A DNA stretch of 64,000 nt from contig JAQUZG010000001.1 in assembly GCA_028691435.1 (NCBI GenBank), positions 80,206-144,205 on the forward strand, given 5' to 3'. The DNA comes from Candidatus Iainarchaeum sp. (GTDB lineage Archaea > Iainarchaeota > Iainarchaeia > Iainarchaeales > JAAZKV01). Position numbers and translations under genes: made by a program. This document shows, piece after piece, positions 15,754 to 25,373 of this stretch; the stretch's first letter is position 1; every line of letters starts with the position of its first letter. Under the pieces are notes generated by a model. It searched no databases, had not been told where the DNA came from, and saw only the letters and a list, made by a program, of their open reading frames with translations.

Positions 15754-16986
15754 ATGATTTCTCCAGAGATTTGTATAAAATGTAAAGGGAAACTTCTTTG
15801 TGGATTAAAGTCTTGTCCAATTCTTGAAAAAAACTTTTCATCATCAAAAATTATTTCATCAATTAAAAATAATAATTTTAGTGGGTTTTCGCCACCTGGA
15901 TTTTTTGTTTCTTGGAATAATTATCCAAAAGTAGCAGTTGCTCCTCTTTCAATGGCCCAAAGTGAGTCTGTTCAAATTAGTGATTTGCCTGAAAAATGGT
16001 ATGGTTTACCTCAAGAAAAAATAATTTCATTTAGAGAATCACTTTTAAGATCGTATAAAATAATGTCTGTAAATTTAGCAAAAAATCCAAATTATGAACT
16101 TCTTAATTTTCAAGAATTGACAATGTCAAAAAAAAATATTAATGTGGAAGTTAATCTTGACAGTAAACCAAAACTGGATACTTCTTTTGATTCGTTTTCT
16201 GCCCCTATGGGGCCAAGTGCAAAATTAAAGAAAATTTCTTTTTCTTCAAATATTAGTATTCCAAAAAAACTTGATTATTATAATCGGGATGTTGATGTAA
16301 AATCCAATGTTGCTTTAATTGACTTATATGAATCAGGAATAGCAGTCTCAACTTTAGCAAAAGTTTTATCCAGTGGATCACTTGGAGTAAAAAAGAATAG
16401 AAAAATTGTTCCAACAAGATGGAGTATAACTGCTGTTGATAATAATATTTCAAAATATTTTATTAATGAAAAAATTATTGAAAATAAAATTATTGATAAT
16501 TATAAATTATTTCATTCAAATTATCTGGATAATAATTTTTATATTTTACTCCTTCCTTTTGCTTTTTCTTTTGAACAAATTGAAACTTGGTTGCCTGGTG
16601 GAATTTGGAATGCTGGTGCAAAAGATTATCAAATTCTTTCGGATTATGAATTAACTGCTGGATTAAAGGGTTATCCATCAGAAACAGAAGGGGCATATTA
16701 TGCTGCTAGACTCGCAGTAGTAGAATATTTAAATAGAAATAAAATTAATGCTGCTGCAATTGTTTTTAGAGAAATTGGTCAAAATTATGCTGTTCCTTTA
16801 GGTGTTTGGCAAATAAGAGAAAATGTTAGAGCTGCATTAAAAGAAAAACCTCTTGAATTTTCAACATTTGATTTAGCCCTTAATTTTTTATCAACAAAAT
16901 TAGTTGTGCCAATAGCACAATATAAGAAAAAATCAAACTTAATAAAACATTTTAAATTTCAAAAAAGATTAAACGAATGGTTCTAA
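15754..16986 (+). CDS. nre: Nre-family DNA repair protein with PCNA-binding tail
   Basis: A 410-residue archaeal Nre protein. The N-terminus has a zinc-binding CIKCKGKLLCGLKSCP motif. The Nre_N core includes SPPGFFVSWNNYPKVAVAP, and the C-terminal part includes LLPFAFSFEQIETWLPGG and AIVFREIGQNYAVPLGVWQ, all characteristic of the family. Haloarchaeal Nre proteins have been linked to repair of DNA damage through PCNA. Here the protein ends QKRLNEWF, which fits a PCNA-interaction motif (Q-x-x-hydrophobic-x-x-aromatic-aromatic) at the extreme C-terminus, and two PCNAs are encoded in this window. The gene is convergent with rfcS, seven bases apart. Confidence 0.85.
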   Translation: MISPEICIKCKGKLLCGLKSCPILEKNFSSSKIISSIKNNNFSGFSPPGFFVSWNNYPKVAVAPLSMAQSESVQISDLPEKWYGLPQEKIISFRESLLRSYKIMSVNLAKNPNYELLNFQELTMSKKNINVEVNLDSKPKLDTSFDSFSAPMGPSAKLKKISFSSNISIPKKLDYYNRDVDVKSNVALIDLYESGIAVSTLAKVLSSGSLGVKKNRKIVPTRWSITAVDNNISKYFINEKIIENKIIDNYKLFHSNYLDNNFYILLLPFAFSFEQIETWLPGGIWNAGAKDYQILSDYELTAGLKGYPSETEGAYYAARLAVVEYLNRNKINAAAIVFREIGQNYAVPLGVWQIRENVRAALKEKPLEFSTFDLALNFLSTKLVVPIAQYKKKSNLIKHFKFQKRLNEWF

Positions 16987-16993
16987 AATTTAA

Positions 16994-17950
16994 TTATTTC
17001 ATGAATTGTGCAAGTAATGCTTCAATTTGTATTCTTTCACTTGCGCCTTCTACTAATCTAAAATCATATTCTCCAATTTTATCAATTAAATCAATTTTTT
17101 TCTTTTCAGTTAATTTTTCATTTTCTAAATCCATTGTTTCTCTATAAATTTGTTTGATTATATCTTCTCCACTCATACCATAATCATACATTAATTCATC
17201 AAGCTTTTTTCTTGCTTCAAGAAATTTGTGATCAAGTGCAAGTATAATCATTTCTTGAACTTCTTTTGGTCTTGCTTTACTTGCAACAGAATATACTCCT
17301 TCTTCAGTAATATTTTTACTTAATGATGAACATGCTTGTAAGATATTGATTGCTTTTCTTAAATCTCCTTCTACAACATAATTAATTGCTTTTTTTGCTT
17401 GACTATCAATAGTTAATTTTTCAGTATTGCACACAATGTCAATTTGTTTTTCAATATCACTAGCCATCAAAGGTTTAAATCTATAAACAACACATCTTGA
17501 TTGAATTGGATCAATAATTTTTGAAGAATAATTACAGCTTAAAATAAATCTACAGGTTTTTGTATATTTTTCCATTGTTCTTCTTAGTGCTTGTTGTGCA
17601 TCAGTAGTTAATGCATCACATTCATCTAAAAAAATTATTTTAAAATCACTATTAAATGCTAAAGTTCTAGCAAAGTCTTTAATCGTATTTCTTACAATTC
17701 CTATTCCTCTATCATCACTTGCATTTAATTCTAAAAAGTTTTGTTCAAAATTTTCACCAAATAATTCTTTTGCCATTGCAATACTTGATGAAGTTTTTCC
17801 AGTTCCTGCTGGTCCAGAAAATAATAAATTTGGTAAATTTTTTATTTGAATATAATTTTTAAGTCTTTTAGTGATATCTTCATGGCCCACGACATTTTCC
17901 ATTTTAATAGGACGATACTTTTCAATCCATGGTAATTCTAAACTAGTCAT
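16994..17950 (-). CDS. rfcS: Replication factor C small subunit
   Basis: A 318-residue clamp-loader AAA+ subunit; with RfcL it opens PCNA and loads it on primed DNA. Visible motifs: LPWIEKYRP near the N-terminus, Walker A GPAGTGKTS, Walker B FLDECD, sensor 1 FILSCNYSSKI and the arginine-finger SRC motif in QSRCVVYRF. The C-terminal collar domain follows. Length equals the typical archaeal subunit. The gene ends seven bases from the Nre gene on the other strand. The large subunit lies about 23 kb away. Confidence 0.96.
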   Translation of the reverse strand: MTSLELPWIEKYRPIKMENVVGHEDITKRLKNYIQIKNLPNLLFSGPAGTGKTSSSIAMAKELFGENFEQNFLELNASDDRGIGIVRNTIKDFARTLAFNSDFKIIFLDECDALTTDAQQALRRTMEKYTKTCRFILSCNYSSKIIDPIQSRCVVYRFKPLMASDIEKQIDIVCNTEKLTIDSQAKKAINYVVEGDLRKAINILQACSSLSKNITEEGVYSVASKARPKEVQEMIILALDHKFLEARKKLDELMYDYGMSGEDIIKQIYRETMDLENEKLTEKKKIDLIDKIGEYDFRLVEGASERIQIEALLAQFMK

Positions 17951-18073
17951 AATATTATTTAATTTAGAAATAATTAAAAGCTAAACCTTTTGCGATTTGC
18001 ATTCTAATTCTAAAAGCGAATAATTAAAAACATTATATTTTATGAATAATTTATATTTAGAGGGATGAGACTA

Positions 18074-18763
18074 ATGGAAAAGAAAAAATATTTTGTTATT
18101 TTAGCAGTTTGGTTTATTGTTACATTTGCAATCATGTGGTTTTTTGGTGGATCTTGCACAACTTTGTTTTCCTCAACTGGGGATGAATGTATTTCAACAA
18201 ATATTCTTTCAGGTATAAGAAATGTTCCATTAATTGGATATATTTTACCATATAATGCTTGGGTTTCATTCTTTTATTGGTTTAGTCCAGTAGCTGGGTT
18301 TTTCCTTGCTTATTTAATGATTAAATGGTATAATAAAACTTTTGAAACAAACAATGGGTCAGGGCCAGTAATGCTAGTTATGCTTATTGTTTTATTATTT
18401 GCAGGTTATTTCATAAATTTAACTTTTTATTATTCAGAATCTGCAGCACTTAATAGTAATTCACAAGTAAATTATACTCTGTCATTTTGCTTTGCTGAAG
18501 ATACTGCCCAAAAATGTAATGAAAATGTTTACAAAGTTAATCAACAAATTGCATCAAGTGCAACAGCATACCCAGTTTCGCAATATTTTCCAGTTTCATA
18601 TTGGTCAGAGCTTAGAGAAAGTATTTATTTGATTTTTATGCTTGGGGCAATATCTGCATGGTTATTTTTATTCATTACTGAAAATGTATTTTCTCAATCC
18701 AAGTCAAATCTTGCTCATCACAAACACAAAAAAATAACTGATGATCAAAAAGAATTTGAATAA
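18074..18763 (+). CDS. Four-helix membrane protein of unknown function
   Basis: A 229-residue integral membrane protein. Hydrophobic helices lie at about residues 6-24, 55-82, 94-118 and 180-203. External loops carry paired Cys (SCTTLFSSTGDEC and CFAEDTAQKC), probably disulfides. The tail is polar and charged. I start at MEKKKYF because an AGAGGGATGAGA ribosome site precedes it; an ATG three codons earlier lies within that site. No known family. It precedes the methylthiotransferase gene on the same strand by 50 bases. Confidence 0.6.
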   Translation: MEKKKYFVILAVWFIVTFAIMWFFGGSCTTLFSSTGDECISTNILSGIRNVPLIGYILPYNAWVSFFYWFSPVAGFFLAYLMIKWYNKTFETNNGSGPVMLVMLIVLLFAGYFINLTFYYSESAALNSNSQVNYTLSFCFAEDTAQKCNENVYKVNQQIASSATAYPVSQYFPVSYWSELRESIYLIFMLGAISAWLFLFITENVFSQSKSNLAHHKHKKITDDQKEFE

Positions 18764-18813
18764 TTAATTATTATTTCAAATTCTATTTTTTATTTTTTAA
18801 GGTGTATTTATTG

Positions 18814-20079
18814 ATGGATGTAAAAAAAACTTTTTTTATTGAAGGCTATGGTTGTTCGTTAAATATTGGTGAAACAGAACAAATTTCAGGATTTTTAACA
18901 GATAATAAATTTAAACGAGTTTTTGATTTTAAAAAAGCTAATTTTATTATAATTAATACTTGTTCAGTAAAAATGGTGACTGAGCAAAGGATGCTTTCAA
19001 GAATAAAATTGTTGTTTGAAAATAAGAAAATTAATGCAAAAATTATTGTTGTTGGTTGTCTTGCAAAGACAAATAAAAAAGAGATTGAAAATATTTCAAA
19101 ATCTTTTGATTTAGTGGTGCTTGATACAAAACTTTCTTCAATTTCAAAATATTTTGATTTAAATCAAATTGATTTTTCTCCAAATGTAACTTCTGATAAA
19201 ACAAATAAATTAGTTTCAATAATTCCAATTTCAATTGGATGTTTAGGTAATTGTACATATTGTGCAACAAAAATTGCAAGAGGTAATTTAAAGTCATATT
19301 CTTTAGAGTCATTAAACACAGCATTTAAAAAAGCAATAAAAACAAGTAAAGAAATTTGGTTAACTTCTCAAGATCTTGGGTGTTATGGGTTTGACATAAA
19401 TACTGATTTGCCAACTCTATTAGAAAAATTGCTTGAAAATAAAGGTGATTATAAAATAAGACTTGGCATGATGAACCCTAATCATTTCAATAAAATACAA
19501 AAAGACTTATTGCCTTTGTTTGATGATGAACGATTATACAAATTTTTACATTTGCCCGTTCAATCAGGATCAAACAAAATTTTGAAATCAATGAATAGAT
19601 TTTATACAAAAGAAGATTATATAAAAATTATTAATAAATTAAAAAAAATTATCCCATCAATTACAATTTCTACTGATATTATTGTTGGATTTCCATTTGA
19701 ATCTGAAATTGATTTTTTAGAAACTGTTGATGTTACAAAAAAAACTATGCCTCAAGTAATTAATCTTTCTAGATTTGGAAAAAGAAAAGGTACTATTGCG
19801 GCAACTTTGCCTAATCAAATCAATGAAACAATAAAAAAAGACAGAAGTAAAAAAATTTCTGAATTATCAAAAGATTATATGTTAAAAAATAATCAAATTT
19901 ATTTAAATAAAATTTTTAAAATTTTAATTGTTGAAAAAGAAAAAGACTTTTTTACGGGGAGAACAAATAATTATCGGCCAGTTTTAGTTAAATCAAACAA
20001 ATCTCTTTTAGGAAAAATTGTTAAAGTAAAAATTACTTCAGTTTATTCTCATTTTTTAAAAGGTGAATTAATTAATTAA
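18814..20079 (+). CDS. MiaB/CDKAL1-type tRNA methylthiotransferase
   Basis: A 421-residue radical-SAM enzyme of the methylthiotransferase family; the archaeal members add methylthio groups to threonylcarbamoyladenosine at position 37 of tRNAs reading ANN codons. The N-terminal UPF0004 domain has three cluster cysteines in EGYGCSLN, INTCSVK and VVGCLAK. The radical-SAM core has CLGNCTYC (the CxxxCxxC cluster) near residue 145. A C-terminal TRAM-like domain ends in KITSVYSHFLKGELI. An AAGGTG ribosome site lies 9 bases before the chosen ATG; a GTG inside that site is the alternative start. Two Fe-S clusters are needed, presumably supplied by the IscS/IscU pair at the left edge. Confidence 0.9.
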   Translation: MDVKKTFFIEGYGCSLNIGETEQISGFLTDNKFKRVFDFKKANFIIINTCSVKMVTEQRMLSRIKLLFENKKINAKIIVVGCLAKTNKKEIENISKSFDLVVLDTKLSSISKYFDLNQIDFSPNVTSDKTNKLVSIIPISIGCLGNCTYCATKIARGNLKSYSLESLNTAFKKAIKTSKEIWLTSQDLGCYGFDINTDLPTLLEKLLENKGDYKIRLGMMNPNHFNKIQKDLLPLFDDERLYKFLHLPVQSGSNKILKSMNRFYTKEDYIKIINKLKKIIPSITISTDIIVGFPFESEIDFLETVDVTKKTMPQVINLSRFGKRKGTIAATLPNQINETIKKDRSKKISELSKDYMLKNNQIYLNKIFKILIVEKEKDFFTGRTNNYRPVLVKSNKSLLGKIVKVKITSVYSHFLKGELIN

Positions 20080-20184
20080 ATATTTTTTATATCTGATTTT
20101 TTCAAGTTATTTTTTTATTATTTTAATTTTTATTAATTTTTATAAAAATGCTCTATTTTTAAACTTTTTTTCTAATTATTAAGT

Positions 20185-20994
20185 ATGATTAAGTTAGTTT
20201 TTGAAAGAAGTATTGAAGAATATAAAAGTAATATTAAAGTAGTATTGTCTTTTGGGTTATTATTATTGTTTGTGCCTTTATTTTTATTTTTTGATCAATT
20301 TTTAGTTGCCTCAGGAACATCATTTTTACTTTATTATGGATCAATTCTAGCCATAATTGGTTTAATTATTGGAGCAATTTTTTTATACTTTTTTTCTTTT
20401 TTTATAACGTTAATTATTTATTCAGTAAAAAGAGATGTTCAAAATGTCAGATATGAAGGATTTTGGAATGAAGCAGTTAGAGATAACTCTATTAAAATTT
20501 TCTTATTTTATTTTCTAATTTCATTTTTAGTTTATGTAGTTTCAATTACTGGGTTAATGTTTGGATTAAATGATATTTTTATTTTTGTTAACTTAATAAT
20601 TTTAATAATTGTAATGTTTGTTCCACAAAGTTTAGTTTTAGATGATGTGCATATTGTTGATGCTATATCAAATAGTATTGATTTTTTAAAAACAAATAAA
20701 AAAACTTGTTTTGTAATTTTTGCAATCGGTTCAATTGCTTTATTTATCACATTAATTATCGAATTTGTTTTAAACGTTTTTAATTTACCCGGATCATTTT
20801 TGTCATTTATTATTGTTTTACTTTTAATAACTCCATTTATTGAACAAATGAAATCTTATGCTTATGTTTTGAAAAATGATTTAATTAAAAGTCCAGAAAT
20901 ACATCAAACAAGAATTGATAAAATTAAACAAGTACCAAAGAAAAAAATTAATGCTGTTAGATTAAGAGAAATGCCAACAAAAGGAAAGATTTAG
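20185..20994 (+). CDS. Polytopic membrane protein of unknown function
   Basis: A 269-residue protein with about six hydrophobic helices spread over residues 15-230 and a basic C-terminal tail (KIKQVPKKKINAVRLRE). The start MIKLVFERSIEEYKSN and a central RYEGFWNEAVRDN loop resemble archaeal glycerophosphoryl-type DUF membrane proteins only loosely, so I leave the function open. A TATA-like TTTTTATAAAAATG stretch lies upstream. The gene ends one base short of the convergent NrdD-derived gene. Confidence 0.6.
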   Translation: MIKLVFERSIEEYKSNIKVVLSFGLLLLFVPLFLFFDQFLVASGTSFLLYYGSILAIIGLIIGAIFLYFFSFFITLIIYSVKRDVQNVRYEGFWNEAVRDNSIKIFLFYFLISFLVYVVSITGLMFGLNDIFIFVNLIILIIVMFVPQSLVLDDVHIVDAISNSIDFLKTNKKTCFVIFAIGSIALFITLIIEFVLNVFNLPGSFLSFIIVLLLITPFIEQMKSYAYVLKNDLIKSPEIHQTRIDKIKQVPKKKINAVRLREMPTKGKI

Positions 20995-20995
20995 T

Positions 20996-22531
20996 TTAAT
21001 TTTTAATAAAATTGATTAATTCTATATTTTTATCAATTAAATTATTTACTTCTTTTATATCTGTAGTTATTCCTGTTAAACAATAAGTTTTTTCATCTTT
21101 TTCACTTTCATTAAAAGGAGTTGTTTCTTTTTCATTAATTTTTGAAAATTTAATTAATGCTTCTTTTGTAGCTCCAAAAATTTCACAATTTTCAATTTGT
21201 AATGTTATTTTGTTTATTATTTTTTTATTTAATTTATCTTTTTCAATATTTAATTTTTTAGCAATATTTTCAGTTGAAGTCAATCCAATACCAATACTTA
21301 ATTCATTAATATCAATTCCAGAATTAATTGTAATAAAATCATTTTTTTTAATTTCAAATAATTCTTTAATTTGTTCAATTATTTGATCTAAATTGTTAAA
21401 AAAATTATTTTCATTCTTATCATTTAATTTTTCAAGATTTATTGAAACCATTAAAAAAATTCCTTTTCTTTTTGATGCAATATCTTTAGTTATCATAAAT
21501 TTTTCTTCGCGTGAATTATTTAAAATTAATAAATTTTTATCTAAATTAATTAATTTTAAAGAATATTTTGAATCTATTAAATTTACTATATTTAAATTAT
21601 TTTTTATTAACAAATTTGTTAATTCAATACTTCTTAATTTATCATAATTTTTATTTTTTAATTCTTTTTGATAAGTGCTTGGCAAATATAATTCACAAGA
21701 AATTAATGATTTTTCATTTAATCTTATTAGATCTATTATCAAGTTTTTTGTTTTTTCAAAATCTTTTTTTGTTTTTAAAAAACAACTTGCTACTGTGTTT
21801 AATCCAAAAATTGCAATTGGCGAGTACACATATTTTTGTATATTTGTCGTATCTACAAAATTAGTAATTAATGTTGATTCAATATTTTCTTTTAGAGTGC
21901 AAATGTGTGTGTAACCATAAATTCTTGTACAAAATCCTTCTAAATCTTCAACTTTTATTGTGCTATTAAATATCAAATCTCTTGCTTTTTTTGGAATTTT
22001 TTTTAGTAATACATATTCTTTTGCCATTTCTCCTTTTTCAAGATTTATTAATACTCTTTTTTCAGCATCAAATATTGGAACACCAACTCTGGTATAATCA
22101 TTTCTAACATCATTAAGTCCATAACTAATAAGTTTTGCACAAACTAGTTCTCTAATTAATGGAGCACTAATAAAATTCATGTCTAAATCTTTAATTTCAT
22201 TTTCAACTTCATTTGTTATTTTTTCAGCAAGTGTTCTTGATATTTTTGTTTCTATTAAAAGAGATTTTATAATTTGTCCACGATTAAATTCTTCAAGAGT
22301 TTCTTTTGATGTATATACGTGTAATTTGCTAAATTTTTTATAAATTTCACATGCTGTTGGATCATAAATATTAAGTAATTCAATTGTTTTTTCTCTAAGT
22401 TTTTTGGAATTAGTTTCATTTAATTTACTTAACTCTTTTATTATTTTTGTATTTGTCCAATCATTCGCTCCAGATTTTGAAATTTCTTTAGAAATTTGTT
22501 GAATCGGTTCTTCAATAATTGCTTCTTCCAT
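20996..22531 (-). CDS. NrdD-derived protein with ATP-cone-like domain, no glycyl-radical domain
   Basis: A 511-residue protein. Residues about 70-152 closely follow the N-terminal region of archaeal anaerobic ribonucleotide reductase NrdD: VYTSKETLEEFNRGQI, TKISRTLAEKI, FISAPLIRELVCAKLIS and YTRVGVPIFD. Beyond that, helical segments continue but similarity fades. The protein is shorter than NrdD (roughly 600-750 residues), and I see neither the C-terminal Cys4 zinc site nor the RxxGY glycyl-radical loop. It is therefore unlikely to reduce ribonucleotides. It may be a nucleotide-sensing regulator or a decayed paralogue. The C-terminal third is rich in Asn, Lys and Ile. It is divergent from the Lrp-type regulator. 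Confidence 0.6.
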   Translation of the reverse strand: MEEAIIEEPIQQISKEISKSGANDWTNTKIIKELSKLNETNSKKLREKTIELLNIYDPTACEIYKKFSKLHVYTSKETLEEFNRGQIIKSLLIETKISRTLAEKITNEVENEIKDLDMNFISAPLIRELVCAKLISYGLNDVRNDYTRVGVPIFDAEKRVLINLEKGEMAKEYVLLKKIPKKARDLIFNSTIKVEDLEGFCTRIYGYTHICTLKENIESTLITNFVDTTNIQKYVYSPIAIFGLNTVASCFLKTKKDFEKTKNLIIDLIRLNEKSLISCELYLPSTYQKELKNKNYDKLRSIELTNLLIKNNLNIVNLIDSKYSLKLINLDKNLLILNNSREEKFMITKDIASKRKGIFLMVSINLEKLNDKNENNFFNNLDQIIEQIKELFEIKKNDFITINSGIDINELSIGIGLTSTENIAKKLNIEKDKLNKKIINKITLQIENCEIFGATKEALIKFSKINEKETTPFNESEKDEKTYCLTGITTDIKEVNNLIDKNIELINFIKN

Positions 22532-22631
22532 ATACTAATTATGTGCAGAAATGATTAAATATATCTATTTGTCTATTAATTATGATAGGTATTAATTGTA
22601 ATAAATTATAATCTTTTATTAGGGTGATTAA

Positions 22632-23111
22632 ATGGAACTAGATAAGATAGATCATATTATACTTGAAGCTTTGTTAAGGGACGGAAGGATTGCTTTTTCT
22701 ACAATTGCAAAAGAAACAAATTTAACTGATGTTGCTATAAAAAAAAGATTTGAGTCATTAAAAAGAAGAAATATTATTTCAGGTATAACCCTTGATTTAA
22801 ATTTTAAATCTTTAGGATATGAAAATCCAATTTATATTCAAATTCGTAGTGAAATTTCAAAAAACAAAGATATTATAAAAAAATTAAAAACACTTGATTT
22901 TATTTTGGAAGTTTATCATGTGCTTGGTGATTATAATTTATTTTGTAAAATGATTGTGCCAAATTTAGATGCTGGTGAAAAAGCAATAAATCAGCTTGGT
23001 TTAATTGACGGAATAATTGATTTAAAAACAATGGTCGTTTTGTCGGAGTTAAAAAAATCAACAACTCTTCCAGCAAAAACATTACAAAATAGTTTAACTG
23101 GAAAAACATAA
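22632..23111 (+). CDS. Lrp/AsnC-family transcriptional regulator
   Basis: A 159-residue regulator with an N-terminal helix-turn-helix (DHIILEALLRDGRIAFSTIA, then TDVAIKKRFESLKRRNII) and a C-terminal RAM-type ligand-binding/dimerisation domain (LEVYHVLGDYNLFCKMI). Length matches Lrp/AsnC proteins. An AGGGTGAT ribosome site precedes the ATG. It is divergent from the NrdD-derived gene across a 100-base spacer and followed by topA 95 bases later. Family members usually respond to amino acids; no ligand is suggested by the sequence. Confidence 0.88.
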   Translation: MELDKIDHIILEALLRDGRIAFSTIAKETNLTDVAIKKRFESLKRRNIISGITLDLNFKSLGYENPIYIQIRSEISKNKDIIKKLKTLDFILEVYHVLGDYNLFCKMIVPNLDAGEKAINQLGLIDGIIDLKTMVVLSELKKSTTLPAKTLQNSLTGKT

Positions 23112-23205
23112 TTAATATATAATTAATTTGAAAATAGTTGATAATTTATTAATTTGTCGAAAACATCTGCTTTCTTTTTAATTATTTTTATTAATAGTTT
23201 ATTTT

Positions 23206-25356
23206 ATGTATCTAATTATCTCAGAAAAAGCCATTGCTGGAAAAAATATTGCTGATTTTTTAGCTGATGGGAAAGTAATTGAAAAAAATATTTTAAATGC
23301 AAAAGTGTTTGAATTTAATTATAACGGTGAAAGTGTAAGATTAATTCCTTTGCGTGGGCATATTAGTGATGTTGAATTTCCAAAAGATTATTCTCATTGG
23401 CAATCGGTTTCATTGCAAAGATTAGTTGATGCGCCAATTATTTATTCAAAAAAAGAATTTTCAATAATTAATTGTATTAAAAATTCTGCACTAGATGCTA
23501 CAAAAATAATTATTGCAACAGATGCTGATAGAGAAGGGGAGTCAATTGGTTTAGAAGCAATTAATCCAGCTATTGAAGCAAACAAGTCTATTGAGATTAA
23601 AAGAGCTTATTTTTCAGCAATTACAAAAAAAGATATTGATAAATCTTTTGAAAATTTAGAAAAATTTGATTATAATTTTGCATATTCTGCTGATGCTAGG
23701 AGAGAACTTGATTTGATTTGGGGAGCGGTTTTGACTAGATATGTTTCATTAACTTCTGGCCAACTTGGAAAAAATTTTTTGAGTGTTGGTAGAGTACAAA
23801 CCCCAACACTTGCATTAATTGTTGATCGAGAAAAAGAGCGAATGAATTTTAAAAAAGAAAAATATTTTGAAATAGTTGCTAATTGTAATAAAATTGATGA
23901 AAAAAAAGAAGAATTTACTGCGATGCACAAATCAGGAAAGATTTTTGATAAATTAAAAGCAGATAAAATAATTGAAAAAAACATTAAGCAATTAAATGTA
24001 AAAAAAATTACAACTAAAGAAAAAATTGTTAAAAAACCTATTCCATTTAATACAACAGAATTTTTACGATCGGCAGCAAATATTGGAGTTTCTGCTGGAA
24101 AAGCTATGGATTTAGCTGAAACACTTTATCAAAAAGGATTTACATCTTATCCTAGAACTGATAATCAAACTTATTCTGAAAATATTGATTTAAAAGAAAT
24201 TGTAAATAAACTTGCTAGTGTGCCTGAATTTGTTGATGATGTTAATTTAGTTTTAAATCAAGAAAAAATTATTCCTTCTAAAGGAAAAGAAACTAAAGAT
24301 CATCCGCCTATATATCCTGTAGTTGGAGTTAAAAAAAACATGTTAAATAAAGATGAATGGAAAATTTATGAATTAATTTGCAGAAGGTTTTTGGCTACTC
24401 TTTTTATTGATGCTAAAACTGAAAATGTTAGTGTTCTATTAGACGATCAAGAGGAAGAATTTGTTGCAACAGGCCAAGTAATTTTGGATGCTGGGTGGAA
24501 AAAAATTTATTATTATAGTAAATTAAATGAAACAATTTTACCAAAATTAGTTGTTGATGAAATTGTTAATGTAAAAAAAATTGATTGTTTAGAAAAAGAA
24601 ACACAACCTCCAGCAAGGTATAGCCAATCATCTTTAATTAAATTGATGGAGGATAATAATCTCGGAACAAAATCGACTAGGCCAGCAATAATTCAAAAAT
24701 TATATTCTAGAAATTATATTTTAGGAAACAAAAGTATTGAACCTAGTGATATTGCATTTTCTGTAATTAATTCTTTACAAAAACATTGTAGTATTGTGAC
24801 TAAACCAGACATGACTAGTGAACTTGAAAAAGAAATGGATGAAATTGCTGCTGGAAAAAAAGAAAAATTAAAAGTAGTTAAGGATTCGTCAAAAGTTTTA
24901 CATTCAATTCTTGATATACTTGAAAAAGAAAAAGAAGGAATAAGAAATGATATTAAATCATCTGTAAAAAATTCAAGAGTATTAACTAAATGTGCTAAGT
25001 GTGGGGGAGATTTAATTATTAGAACAGGAAAAACAGGTAAAAGATTTGTTGGATGTAATAATTATCCAAAATGCAATAATTCTTTTCCACTTCCTCAAAA
25101 AGGAACAATCGAATCAACTGATGAAATTTGTGAATTTTGTAATGCACCAATTATTAAAGTGCAAACTGGTAGGTTTAATTATAAAATGTGTTTAACTATG
25201 ACTTGCAAATCTAAAGATTCTTGGAAGAAAAAAGAAACTATAAAATCAGTTGAAAGTACTAAAAAACAAGTGGGTCGAAAAAAAGATATTTCAAATTTAA
25301 ATTTAGAAAAAAAGGAAACTAAAACAAAAAAAGTAAGTAATAAAATAAAAAAGTAA
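23206..25356 (+). CDS. topA: DNA topoisomerase I (type IA)
   Basis: A 716-residue type IA topoisomerase that relaxes negative supercoils by single-strand passage. The TOPRIM domain opens with LIISEKAIAGKNIA and carries IIATDADREGE. The active-site Tyr lies in GFTSYPRTDNQ near residue 325. Two C-terminal zinc ribbons follow, CAKCGG...GCNNYPKC and CEFCNAP...MCLTMTC, then a Lys-rich tail. Size and order match archaeal topoisomerase I. Its gene ends in a strong hairpin terminator. It is preceded by the Lrp-type regulator gene on the same strand. Confidence 0.95.
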   Translation: MYLIISEKAIAGKNIADFLADGKVIEKNILNAKVFEFNYNGESVRLIPLRGHISDVEFPKDYSHWQSVSLQRLVDAPIIYSKKEFSIINCIKNSALDATKIIIATDADREGESIGLEAINPAIEANKSIEIKRAYFSAITKKDIDKSFENLEKFDYNFAYSADARRELDLIWGAVLTRYVSLTSGQLGKNFLSVGRVQTPTLALIVDREKERMNFKKEKYFEIVANCNKIDEKKEEFTAMHKSGKIFDKLKADKIIEKNIKQLNVKKITTKEKIVKKPIPFNTTEFLRSAANIGVSAGKAMDLAETLYQKGFTSYPRTDNQTYSENIDLKEIVNKLASVPEFVDDVNLVLNQEKIIPSKGKETKDHPPIYPVVGVKKNMLNKDEWKIYELICRRFLATLFIDAKTENVSVLLDDQEEEFVATGQVILDAGWKKIYYYSKLNETILPKLVVDEIVNVKKIDCLEKETQPPARYSQSSLIKLMEDNNLGTKSTRPAIIQKLYSRNYILGNKSIEPSDIAFSVINSLQKHCSIVTKPDMTSELEKEMDEIAAGKKEKLKVVKDSSKVLHSILDILEKEKEGIRNDIKSSVKNSRVLTKCAKCGGDLIIRTGKTGKRFVGCNNYPKCNNSFPLPQKGTIESTDEICEFCNAPIIKVQTGRFNYKMCLTMTCKSKDSWKKKETIKSVESTKKQVGRKKDISNLNLEKKETKTKKVSNKIKK

Positions 25357-25373
25357 TTATTAAATTACTTTTT
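25348..25373. terminator. topA terminator, usable in both directions
   Basis: AAAAAGTAAT and ATTACTTTTT form a perfect 10-bp stem with a 6-base loop, overlapping the topA stop codon. T-runs flank it on both strands, so it could also end a leftward transcript from the hairpin region to its right. Confidence 0.65.
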
